64,000 bases of DNA from Liolophura sinensis (Eukaryota; Mollusca; Polyplacophora; Chitonida; Chitonidae), in assembly GCF_032854445.1 (NCBI RefSeq), contig NC_088305.1, positions 14,743,717 through 14,807,716 of the forward strand, in the 5' to 3' direction. Positions 12,436-23,357 of the stretch are shown piece after piece. The notes below the pieces were generated by a model. The model saw only the letters and a program-made list of their open reading frames with translations. It was not told the DNA's origin and searched no databases. Each line of letters opens with the position of its first letter. Position 1 is the stretch's first letter. Both the position numbers and the translations under genes were made by a program.

Positions 12436-12695
12436 GGGGCCTCCGTGGCTCAGTCGGTTAGCGCGCTAGCGCACCGTAATGACCCAGAAGTCTCTAAACA
12501 ATGCGCTCGCTGTGAGTTCAAGTCCAGCTCATGCTGGCTTTCTCTCCGGCCGTACGTGGGAAGGTCTCTGCAGCAACCTGCGGATGGTCGTGGGTTTCCC
12601 CTTGGCTCTGTCCGGTTTCCTCTCACCCTAATGCTGTCCGCCGTCGTATAAGTGAAATATTCTTGAGTAAGGCGTAAAACACCAATCAAATAAGT
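12436..12695 (+). mobile_element. SINE family 1, copy shared by duplication
   Basis: Same insertion point as 5272-5530 in the other unit, so the insertion is older than the segmental duplication. Confidence 0.94.
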
Positions 12696-13039
12696 AAATT
12701 AATTAATTAAATCGGTTGTCTTAATAATGTTAGAATGTGTTCTGTTGTTGGAGCACTTTATCGTTAAATACAGGATGCATATTTCGTTAATTCAATCTAA
12801 AGATCGTCCATGTATTAGACTATTAAATACTCTGTTATAACACCAGAAAACATTCTTGCATCCCTATACAGGAGACTTTCTCATTACCTTTTGAGATCAC
12901 TTGCAATATCCAAAACGCTATACAGTCATCACGCAAAGCTGGAGGTTTATTCATGATTCGGAGTTCAGTTATATGTAGGTATGACCTACGCCTCTTTGTA
13001 CTTTTACATGAAGTTGCTGGGCACATAACGTGAGGAAGA

Positions 13040-13490
13040 TGAATCAGTTGCCGTATTGAGAGACTCAGTTGGCAATGGCTCTTCAGGAAAGCTAGTTGAG
13101 ACAAATGGCTTTTCACTTGTCATTTTGGAGGCTCAGTTGGCAATGGATCTTGAGGGAATTTAGTTGAGACAAATGAGTTTTCAGTAGTCGTTGTGGGAGG
13201 TTCAGTTTGCAATGGCTTATCAGTTGTCATTTTCGGAGGCTCAGTTGACAACGGCGAGTCAGGAAAGTGAGTTTTCAGTTGTCATTCTCGTAGTCTCAGT
13301 TGGCTATGGCGCATCAGGAAAATTAGTTGAGACAAATGAATCTTCAGTTGTCATTTTCGCAGGCTCAGTCGGCAATGGCTTTTCGGTTGTCATTTTCGCA
13401 GGCTGAGTTAGCAATGCACGTCAGGAAAATTAGTTGAGACAAATGAGTTTTCGGTTGTCATTTTCGGAGGCTCAGCATTTCTTTTGTCGT
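13040..13490 (-). pseudogene. Second, truncated copy of the secreted protein's repeat exon
   Basis: The sequence is homologous to 5880-6300. It again encodes AKMTTE and SFVSTNFPD units on the minus strand, with the same TAG. It also has a frameshift near 13418 (GACGTGCATTGC in place of GACATGCCATTGC). The Arg/Ser part, the signal-peptide exon and the TATA box are missing. Homology to the first copy stops near 13480. Confidence 0.65.
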
Positions 13491-14687
13491 TGCTTATTTT
13501 TCATGTTCACTCAATAGTATTTATCTGATGACAGTAACATTGTTGAACAGACGCACGAGAAAAATATCAGTTGAGCCACGTAGGGATGTGTCACATAACG
13601 TGTGACATAATTATGTCACGCAAGTGAAATTCCGTGAGTGACATGTTTGTCATTTTGTTAAAACTGCTTAAAATTTAGCATTCATCTTAGAGAAGTTTGA
13701 TTTATTGGGTGAAACGTTAATGTATTGCATGGTTGCTAAGAGAGATCGCTTACTTTCCATCTAAAACTGATGCGTCATCATGGTGTCATTACAGAAATGG
13801 TAAGGTTGGAATTCCTACTTTTAATTTCAACAACAACGGATTATTTTTAAACAGGATTCCAGCTGCCTAATCAAACACTTGAACAGGAAACAATATGGCG
13901 GAAGAGAATCCATGCACTTAGAAGGGATTTTCAACTGATCGTCTTCCTTCAATTATGAAAGAGTCTCCAGTAAGACTTGAAGCACAAGTGCCATCCACTA
14001 TATTCAAACATTTGCTAACAGAATGTATCCATTCAGACACACGTAGTAGTATGAATGCTGTTTTGTACTGGTGACAAGCAAAATCTGACAAGTAAAACTA
14101 TAAATTTGGAAAATTGCATTGTAGAGGTTCAACATTTCAGTGTCCAGTATTTTGGTGTTCTTCTTGTGTGATATCTATATACGTTGCCTTGGAAACCAGG
14201 TGAGTAGTAGAATTTTAAATGATTTTCCATATATATTGCCGGGTTCAGTATTTGGTAATGTCTGTTAGTGATCCCGGGTTGAGAGGAGTGACCAGGCGGT
14301 AGACAAGCATTCTTTCATTTGTGCGAGCCTAAATTAGTCAATCTATAATATCTTACTCACGCCCTCGCGTACTGCGCCAAGCTTTTTTTTTTGGTTGCTG
14401 TACCCATACGTACAGTTTTTTACGTGAATAATTCCTATCTCAATACAGTGTTAAATGTCAAATAAATTGATCATGACTGCGGACACACTCGCAGTCTTTT
14501 GAGTAAGTTCTGAATTTAGATTGTAACCTAAATTCTTAAGTTTCAAGTCCATATAAGTCAGTATGGTGCCTGATCCATACATTACATACCAGGGAGATAT
14601 TAACTGAGTTAGCATGTCTAACGAATACCATTAAACATAAAAAAAGTTCATATAATGAACATGAAACGAGCGGTTGCATATTTTCAT
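13491..14687. other. Intergenic stretch, no supported gene
   Basis: At about 13884 there is an ATGGCGG start after AACAATATGG. It is followed by TAG after eight codons, then 54 further open codons in the same frame to 14073. It looks like a random or decayed frame and no family is recognised. Confidence 0.4.
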
Positions 14688-16751
14688 GACATTAACAACA
14701 AATAAGATCAACACTCTAAAAATCGCACGCTTTTTTTAAAATTTTTAATCAGATCTAATTATAATGCTTTTGCTCCCTTCCTGACAAATGTAAATATTTT
14801 GTCATTCTTAACATTTTTCCATTGTACATATTCTTGCTCCGTCATCGGTGTAGGAAGAGGCAACACACGTATCAAAGACCAATCAAAAAAATAAAGCCAA
14901 CGTATTATGTACACTGATCTGGCCAAGTTTTTTTTCGGAAATGGCTCTCTGGATTTTATATAGTAGAAAAATTACTGTAAATATTATGAAAAGCAAGGAC
15001 CATTATATATTACCACCAACAAAAACAACATTTGTCTAAATGTTCTTTTAGCCCATAGTGAAAAGAAATTAAGAAAACATATCATTTAACTTGACTTTGA
15101 TTTCTATAGCATTTAAGCGTTCTATCCTCCACTAAGGCTGAGAGAATTACTATTCATGTTTTTTCGACAATTAGCCACGTACTTTTCTGCCTTTTAAAAG
15201 TGGTGAAAGCTAGAAAACAATAAGTCTTCAGAGACAGTACCAAACTTATTTCGTTAATGATACTGTCTATTCGACTAAGGGTATAGGAGCATTACCATCT
15301 AGATTTCATGTTTTTGCGCCGACATCTGTCAATAAATTCTTTTTCCTTTTGCATTTATAAAATAGGACTAAAGTCCTGTTTATCTTTCAAGAAAGACAAA
15401 GATTAGATAACTATATTTTACTAGAGACAATGCAAAGCGAAATAAATGAGTATACTTATCTAGAGACAAAGTGAAATGAAATAAATGAATATGCTTATCT
15501 AGAGGCAATGCCAAGCGAAATAAATGAGTATGCTTATCTAGAGACAATGCCAAACGAAAGAAAGGAGTATGTTTATTTAGGTACAATGCCAAACGAAATA
15601 AAGTAATATGCTTATCTAGAGGCAATGCCAAACGAAATAAAGGAGTGTGTTTATCTAGAGGCGATGCCAAACGAAATAAAGGAGTATGCTTATCTAGAGA
15701 CAAAGTGAAATGAAATAAATGAGTATGCTTATTTAGAGACAATGAGAAAAAAAGTAAGGAGTATGCTTATCTAGAGACAATGCCAAAAAATGAAGGAGTA
15801 TGCGTATCTAGAGGCAATGCCAAACGAAATGAAAGAGTATGCTTACCTAGATACAATGCCAAACGAAATGAAGGAGTATGCTTATCTAGAGGCAATGCCA
15901 AACGAAATAAAGGAGTATGCTTATTTAGAGACAATCGATAACAACGAACTGAACTTAAGTGTTGAGAACGTAAACAAACCACTAGTCAGATACACATGTC
16001 TAAGTGTAATGTGCATTGTTTCTGCATGTGAAGACACATAAATATATCATCCCAGACAATGCAACACTAACAGAAGGTTACGGTCTACTCTACCAAGGCT
16101 AAGAGCATTAAAATATATATTTCACGTGGTAAATATCGACAACTGGCAAAGTATTTCTTAGATGTTTTAAGACAGACAAAAATGTTAAATTAAGTTTGCC
16201 TTGTCTCTAGAGACGTAGTTTCATCTAGATTTCGTCTGTTATAAAAGACAGCACTTGGCTAAATGTCCATGTCAAACACATAAAACGTACATCGTAATAC
16301 TCTTAAGCTTGGCAGAGTAGACAATGACCTTGGATCAGTTTTAGGCTACATTGTCTCCAGAGATCTATTATTGTCTGACCTTTGTGTCTCCAAAGACTGA
16401 AAATTACATGTCTATCTTATGGCTATACACAGGTACATTTCATTCCATTCTGCGTGAAGGCTATTGTGGCCTCATGACCCCACAAAAAGATTGAACATTT
16501 GTAACCAATATGTGGGACATCCAGTTGGCCTATTTGCAACAATACTGCTTTTGACTCGCTAACTGCGCGTTCTTAATTTACAGTTTGGAATTTTAAAAAA
16601 AGATTTTGAATAATGGTACTTGCTACTGCCGCATGGCGTTAAGAACTGAGGTTAGAACAAGGAAACAGGACTGGTAGGCGCGGTGTCATTATGGTGTGAC
16701 TGGGTTGGGTGTCATTCTGTTGTCTCCGGCATGATAAAGTGGCATTAAAGT
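14688..16751. repeat. 2.06-kb tandem duplication, copy 1
   Basis: Starts GACATTAACAACAAATAAG and runs to the junction at GATAAAGTGGC. It matches 16752-18803 with only scattered differences by eye, so the duplication is recent. No gene was found inside. Confidence 0.95.
15405..15940 (+). repeat. 39-bp minisatellite in copy 1
   Basis: About 13 units of GAGTATGCTTATCTAGAGGC plus AATGCCAAACGAAATAAAG. On the plus strand a unit reads EYAYLEAMPNEIK, but several units carry stops. The minus strand reads LDKHTPLFRLALP. The unit length divisible by three explains the open frames; no start, splice or signal features are present. Confidence 0.93.
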
Positions 16752-18803
16752 GACATTAACAACAAATAAGATCAACATTCTAAAAATCGCACGCTTTTTT
16801 TAAATTTTTAATCAGATCTAATTATAATGCTTTTGCTCCCTTCCTGACAAATGTAAATATTTTGTCATTCTTAACATTTTTCCATTGTACATATTCTTGC
16901 TCCGTCATCGGTGTAGGAAGAGGCAACACATCAAAGACCAATCAAAAAAATAAAGCCAACGTATTACGTACACTGATCTGGCCAAGTTTTTTTTCGGAAA
17001 TGGCTCTCTGGATTTTATATAGTAGAAAAATTACTGTAAATATTATGAAAAGCAAGGACCATTATATATTACCACCAACAAAAACAACATTTGTCTAAAT
17101 GTTCTTTTAGCCCATAGTGAAAAGAAATTAAGAAAACATATCATTTAACTTGACTTTGATTTCTATAGCATTTAAGCGTTCTATCCTCCACTAAGGCTGA
17201 GAGAATTACTATTCATGTTTTTTCGACAATTAGCCACGTACTTTTCTGCCTTTTAAAAGTGGTGAAAGCTAGAAAACAATAAGTCTTCAGAGACAGTACC
17301 AAACTTATTTCGTTAATGATACTGTCTATTCGACTAAGGGTATAGGAGCATTACCATCTAGATTTCATGTTTTTGCGCCGACATCTGTCAATAAATTCTT
17401 TTTCCTTTTGCATTTATAAAATAGGACTAAAGTCCTGTTTATCTTTCAAGAAAGACAAAGATTAGATAACTATATTTTACTAGAGACAATGCAAAGCGAA
17501 ATAAATGAGTATACTTATCTAGAGACAAAGTGAAATGAAATAAATGAGTATGCTTATCTAGAGGCAATGCCAGGCGAAAAAAATGAGTATGCTTATCTAG
17601 AGGCAATGCCAAACGAAAGAAAGGAGTATGTTTATTTAGGTACAATGCCAAACGAAATAAAGGAATATGCTTATCTAGAGGCAATGCCAAACGAAATAAA
17701 GGAGTGTGTTTATCTAGAGGCGATGCCAAACGAAATAAAGGAGTATGCTTATCTAGAGACAAAGTGAAATGAAATAAATGAGTATGCTTATTTAGAGACA
17801 ATGAGAAAAAAAGTAAGGAGTATGCTTATCTAGAGACAATGCCAAAAAATGAAGGAGTATGCGTATCTAGAGGCAATGCCAAACGAAATGAAAGAGTATG
17901 CTTACCTAGATACAATGCCAAACGAAATGAAGGAGTATGCTTATCTAGAGGCAATGCCAAACGAAATAAAGGGGTATGCTTATTTAGAGACAATCGATAA
18001 CAACGAACTGAACTTAAGTGTTGAGAACGTAAACAAACCACTAGTCAGATACACATGTCTAAGTGTAATGTGCATTGTTTCTGCATGTGAAGACACATAA
18101 ATATATCATCCCAGACAATGCAACACTAACAGAAGATTACGGTCTACTCTACCAAGGCTAAGAGCATTAAAATATATATTTCACGTGGTAAATATCGACA
18201 ACTGGCAAAGTATTTCTTAGATGTTTTAAGACAGACAAAAACGTTAAATTAAGTTTGCCTTGTCTCTAGAGACGTAGTTTCATCTAGATTTCGTCTGTTT
18301 TAAAAGACAGCACTTGGCTAAATGTCCATGTCAAACACATAAAACGTACATCGTAATACTCTTAAGCTTGGCAGAGTAGACAATGACCTTGGATCAGTTT
18401 TAGGCTACATTGTCTCCAGAGACCTATTATTGTCTGACCTTTGTGTCTCCAAAGACTGAAAATTACACGTCTATCTTATGGCTATACACAGGTACATTTC
18501 ATTCCATTCTGCGTGAAGGCTATTGTGGCCTCATGACCCCACAAAAAGATTGAACATTTGTAACCAATATGTGGGGCATCCAGTTGGCCTATTTGCAACA
18601 ATACTGCTTTTGACTCGCTAACTGCGCGTTCTTAATTTACAGTTTGGAATTTTAAAAAAAGATTTTGAATAATGGTACTTGCTACTGCCGCATGGCGTTA
18701 AGAACTGAGGTTAGAGCAAGGAAACAGGACTGGTAGGCGCGGTGTCATTATGGTGTGACTGGGTTGGGTGTCATTCTGTTGTCTCCGGCATGATAAAGTG
18801 GCG
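16752..18803. repeat. 2.06-kb tandem duplication, copy 2
   Basis: Near-identical second copy, offset 2064 at the left and 2059 in the middle. The sequences diverge just after GATAAAGTGGC near 18803. Confidence 0.95.
17464..17999 (+). repeat. 39-bp minisatellite in copy 2
   Basis: Same array. One stop present in copy 1 (AAAGTAATATGC) is AAAGGAATATGC here, so its plus-strand frame is longer. The difference looks neutral. Confidence 0.93.
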
Positions 18804-20460
18804 GCAGCACTTTGACGGCAAGGGCTCGCCCTGCCGCAAGAAGACACACTAAATATGCATACACGCTTAATGACTTCATTTTGTAATGCCTAAGGTGATA
18901 ACATTCTTAATATAAATATAGTGTATAAACTCTCTTATATGCCATCCATATACCTTCATTACCGTGCCAAGACTTTAAATCGCCGAGTTTGTACGTCGAC
19001 AACGGAGCAATAACCACCTTCAGGTTATTAACTTTGCGAACAAACAGGCGCCAGAGAGCTCTCAAAGGGAGATAACTGCTGTGGAATAAACGCACGTGAT
19101 CGTACACTATCACGGGATCGTTGAATACTGCATCGTATACGTAAGATAATACTTTGGGAGCGAGACGTTGCATTCCTTGGACGCGTGATTGTTGTACATT
19201 ATGTTTTGCGGAATATCATGTGACCGTCTCTCGACCAATGGAAACAGGGAATAACCCTATAAGGTATAATAATGTCTTTTATTGTTTCCTTATTTATTCC
19301 AAAGTAAATGGGGTAAGTTCTTCTATACAATCTCTAACATCCCGACATATAGCCGAAGAGTATTTAATCCATTGCACTCTATTTTCCCTTTACCATTTGT
19401 ATATTTCTTCCCCTTTTATTCACAACACACATGGTCCTTTCCGCCCCATAAGCTCTGGAAACGATGTACTGCCCTACAACCTATACGACATAGAATCAGC
19501 GTATATAAGTGTTTCTTAATTTCACATATCTAAAAATTTGTATTTTACCATACCTCTGTGAAACGTTCACAATAATCCTTATAAAAAAACAAATATACGC
19601 AGTACACATAACCTAATTATGTGCCGAGAATGAATGAATGATCATGGCCATGTCGGCAATATTTCAGCCATATTGTGGCGATATGTGCTAGGAAATAGCA
19701 AGGGCAAGAGTGCAAATTTCTTGATTGTATGAATTATCACGTAGAACAGTTTTGTGTGCATCTAAAGCACTACAATCTGTGTGGATAGGTGGGGAATTTT
19801 TCAAAAAAAGTTCTGTGTTTTCTACTCAGTGTCATTGTTTTACAAGATATGACAGAATTTCTAAGGATATGATAATTTTGCAGTCTTGATTCTGTATGCT
19901 CTTTATATCAAATGTGCTTTGAGGGTCATTTTAGTGGGTTGGTTGTAGTCCTGTGTAAAATACGAGCAAAGATAGAGTGAAATCCAGATATATTCATCAT
20001 AATTTCACTTGGCATCATGTTCAATCTAAACTGATAGCTTCGAAGACTGTGTTTTTCTATTAGACTTCAAGTCGACATGAATAGTGAAAATTTATTTGGA
20101 TTCCATAAAGGTTTGGAATTTGATGTCGGTTTACATATTATTACAGCACATGTTTGACGAAAACAAACTACCTAGAAACCTAGATTATTTCTGATGCCAG
20201 TGCATGTCATGAGAACTGTCTCTCGAAAGTGGATAATGCGCAAAATAAAGCACTCGCGGTCGAACATTAGCGTCATTGTGTAAGTAGATTATCGCCATTC
20301 GCTTGAGGTGTTTGAAACCCTCGGTCTGTTATGTAACCGTTTACCAGGTGTATAGCCACGATCAAACACCTCAAGCTCAGATGATAACCCTTACATAAGA
20401 AATACTTCTACACTTATATGGATAGGACCTCGCCTTCCACTTGTCATTATGTTGTAAAAT
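18804..20460. other. Intergenic stretch, no supported gene
   Basis: Open frames at 18907-19173 (minus) and 19154-19519 (plus) overlap and lack domains or signals. At 19630-19690 there is a fragment ending GGCAATATTTCAGCCATATT, typical of dispersed molluscan repeats. Confidence 0.4.
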
Positions 20461-20464
20461 AGCC

Positions 20465-20735
20465 AATAACTTAATTTCTTCAAAAACTCTATTTCGTCAA
20501 TGACTTAATTTGTTTAATAAGTACATTTCGTGAATTATTTGTCTTTGTCAATGATTCCATTTCATCAAGGTCTCCATTTTGTCAGTCATTCTATTTTGCG
20601 AATGACAAAATTTCGTCAACTGCATTTCGCCATTGACTCCATTCTGGCAGTGACTCGATTTTGTCAGTTATTCTGTCTTTTTCATTATCTATTTTCCTCA
20701 ATGGCTCCATTTCCTCAGTGATTTCATTTTGTCGA
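20465..20735 (+). repeat. Degenerate tandem repeat, about 20 bp
   Basis: Irregular copies of a TGACTCCATTTTGTCAG-like unit, strongly diverged. Confidence 0.7.
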
Positions 20736-20800
20736 GAATTTAATCGTGAAATACACCAAACCCTCAAGCCGAATTCCGTCGGCGATGCTTTTCCGCGTGA

Positions 20801-20998
20801 TTTATTTATTTATTTATTTGGTTGAAGTTTTACGCCGTACCCAAGAATATTTCACTTATACGACGGCGGCCAGCATTATGGTGGGACGAAACCAGGTAGA
20901 GCCCGGGGAAAACCCACGACCTTCCGCAGGCTGCTGTCAGATCTTCCCACTTTCGGCCGGAGAGGAAGTCAGGATGAGCTGGACTTGAACTCACAGCC
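20801..20998 (-). mobile_element. SINE family 1, inverted, head truncated
   Basis: Opens with (TTTA)n and the tail complement TTTTACGCCGTACCCAAG. It runs to TGAGCTGGACTTGAACTCAC and loses the tRNA-like 5' end. Confidence 0.92.
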
Positions 20999-21204
20999 AA
21001 CTACACTATACCAACATTACGGTTAAAGGCAAAAAAGGCGGAATTTTTGGGTAGATTGTTTAAGCGACTTGTGCCTTTCAGGTGTATCTGGTGTCGTGTC
21101 TGGTGTCGTTTCTGGTGTCGTAAGTGTCATGTTTTACGGAGACAGAACTGCCAAATGAATACTACACGTGACATATAGTCATTTATGTATTAGGGCATCG
21201 CTCT

Positions 21205-21355
21205 AACTCAGCACGGGTTTGCCATGTACCTGATGATGTGCGGCGATTCATCTCTGGGTCCGGCAAGCCCTCTTAGGCTATTAATCCAGACAGCCACCAT
21301 AGAAGTGCAATATCCTTTAGCAAGGCGAGAAACACCAAGCAAAGATAAAGTTATC
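21205..21355 (+). repeat. Old SINE-like fragment
   Basis: Contains GTGCAATATCCTTTAGCAAG followed by GCGAGAAACACCAAGCAAA, a diverged version of the family-1 tail on a different body. Confidence 0.5.
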
Positions 21356-21429
21356 TGATCGGGAAATACAATGACGAGATAAAGATCTATTCTTTCCAGG
21401 AAACTGTACAAGTATTTAATAATTTAATG

Positions 21430-22943
21430 TTTATTATGGTACATTACGCTGACAACAACAGAAATCGAAGAATTTACCCAAAACGGATCACGCAAGCAAA
21501 TTAAAAAGCATTATAAATTACATGCATACCAGAAAATAGGTATCTTTTATCAATGGACAATACAGTGACTTGGACCAAATCAAATGTGTCGTACTTTACT
21601 ACATCGTAAAACAACTAAAGGAACAAAACAATTTACTACTGCATGACATTTTAACTATTTACAAACACACGAACAAGCACTGACCACATCCATGTCCAAA
21701 TATCCATGTGACTATGGGTATTTCCATCTGACGAATGAGCACAAAGAGTACATTTGGTAGTCCTGAGCGACTTGAGTTCTTTTGTTTTAATTCACCCAAC
21801 AAGGCTAGTATAATGATGTCACAATGTAGAATTACCTCTCTGGTTTTCGATGAAACAGTTACCCATGTTTCTTTAAGCCAGCTGGGAGAACATCCGTCCC
21901 GTCCAGCGGGTAGCTCAGACGTTCTGTTACTCCCAGCTTAAAACATATTGATCAGGTGATATCTCCTCGAAACTACAATGTATGTTCTGTCGGTCAAACA
22001 CTTTAAGCCATAAAACGTAAGCTCTCGAAGTTTGCTTCATTTCATTCCAGGTTTTCTTCGTATTTAACCACATATTTCTAGACATTAACTTGAATTATGA
22101 ACATGCTTCTACAGATCACAGACTTGAGCTTGAAGAAATTGCGGTGCCGATCATTTTTTAGGCCCTGGACGAACCACTGGGCATTTATTGTCCGTTAGCC
22201 ACGAATTTACAGCTGCCGATCAATAATCTGTATAGTATGTCACACATCCTCTACGTTGTGCCCCTTTCAATGCACATGTTTCCACAGTGGTCTCCCCTTG
22301 ACCACGATTTTAGATAACATACCATTCCACTCTGAGTTCGACGACTGATATAAATTTGCGCACAGCAATAGTTAAAATTCAAAATAATAAGAACACTACA
22401 ATGTTTACATACATACTTAAGTGCGGATATTATTTACATAAACAAATATTTTGCAAAATTTGTGAATGGTTTGGTGCAAGTTTACATGAAATTTTCAGAA
22501 TCAAAAATCTCATGTTTTTATACAAATTGGTCTTCCTGTAGCAGGGAACATCATTTGTGATGTTTGATAACACATAGATTATATGTATATACACTCCCCA
22601 ATAGGGAGAATAAATACTATCTCCCAGAATAATCTAGATTGCACATAGATTCGGGCACACCTTGTCGACTTTCACGTGCGTGTATAGCGCCGAACGATCT
22701 TCTTTTCACGGGCTGCGTCGATAAAACATCGCAAGATAAATCTGCATTGCTACTTAATATACTGTGCCAGGAAGTGAAGTCATCGACAATGCCGCGAACT
22801 CGCAGACGTGTACACCTTAAATGTAAAAATGAATAGAATTGATTTAAACTTAAGTTCAAAAGATTCCTTCCAACACATTTACACTTTGGACGCCGGATTT
22901 TTCGTTCTGGTGATCCTCGAAGCTCGCGAGACCTTCCGAGATC
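21430..22943 (-). other. Probable 3' UTR and 3' flank of the nAChR gene
   Basis: No supportable coding exon. Candidate polyadenylation signals on the minus strand are AATAAA at 22189-22184 and near 21435. The short open frames over 22617-22859 on both strands lack domain features. I cannot tell which signal is used. Confidence 0.4.
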
Positions 22944-23357
22944 TCACAACCCTGTTTCGGTCCGCTGAGCTTCAGATGCTGCTGCTTCGTCGATGTTGTC
23001 CGCAGAATATGGCGCCTGAAGCATTATGGCCAGAGTTAAGGTCAAGGTCACTAGAACAAAACACCAAAGGAGAAGTCGATCGACTACTAGCGCCACCTGT
23101 TGCCATTCTTGTTTAATGGCGTCTCGCCGATCCGAGTCTACCAAGCGCATTTCGTTTCGCTCAATCGTCTGATAAACTTTCTGAAGAACCCGCATAAATT
23201 GTCTCTCAAAATTTTCTGCCATAGGCCCGTTAGTTGATGGTGGATTAAGAAGGTGTGTAAATCTAGCGTTGATGCCCCCATTTTCCGCCCTGGCCTCACC
23301 ATCCAGTTTTGTGTCCGCCATTCTCCCAAACGAGCTTTCCTTCACGGTGTTAAAGTC
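22944..23357 (-). CDS. nAChR exon 9 (last): end of loop, amphipathic helix, TM4, stop
   Basis: 414 bp from TTTTTCAG|GAC to the TGA/TAA-type stop at 22944-22946. It encodes residues 431-567. The order is a Gly/Asn-rich loop end, a helix with VYQTIERNEMRL and REWQQ-like spacing (IKQEWQQVALVVDR, the MA helix before TM4), TM4 (LLLWCFVLVTLTLTLAIML), and an extracellular acidic tail ending RTETGL. VDRL followed by a hydrophobic span is the usual nAChR C-terminal arrangement. Confidence 0.96.
   Translation of the reverse strand, partial: DFNTVKESSFGRMADTKLDGEARAENGGINARFTHLLNPPSTNGPMAENFERQFMRVLQKVYQTIERNEMRLVDSDRRDAIKQEWQQVALVVDRLLLWCFVLVTLTLTLAIMLQAPYSADNIDEAAASEAQRTETGL

Larger units (their letters stand above)
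7830..13480. repeat. Segmental tandem duplication, unit 2
   Basis: Second unit of the duplication, roughly 95% or more alike by eye outside the arrays. It lacks about 155 bp present at 282-436 in unit 1, has shorter satellite arrays, and ends inside the secreted-protein repeat. Confidence 0.92.

Noticed and set aside
13884-14073. ATGGCGG-initiated gene
   Set aside because: TAG after eight codons, then an open stretch with no recognised family; too short to support.
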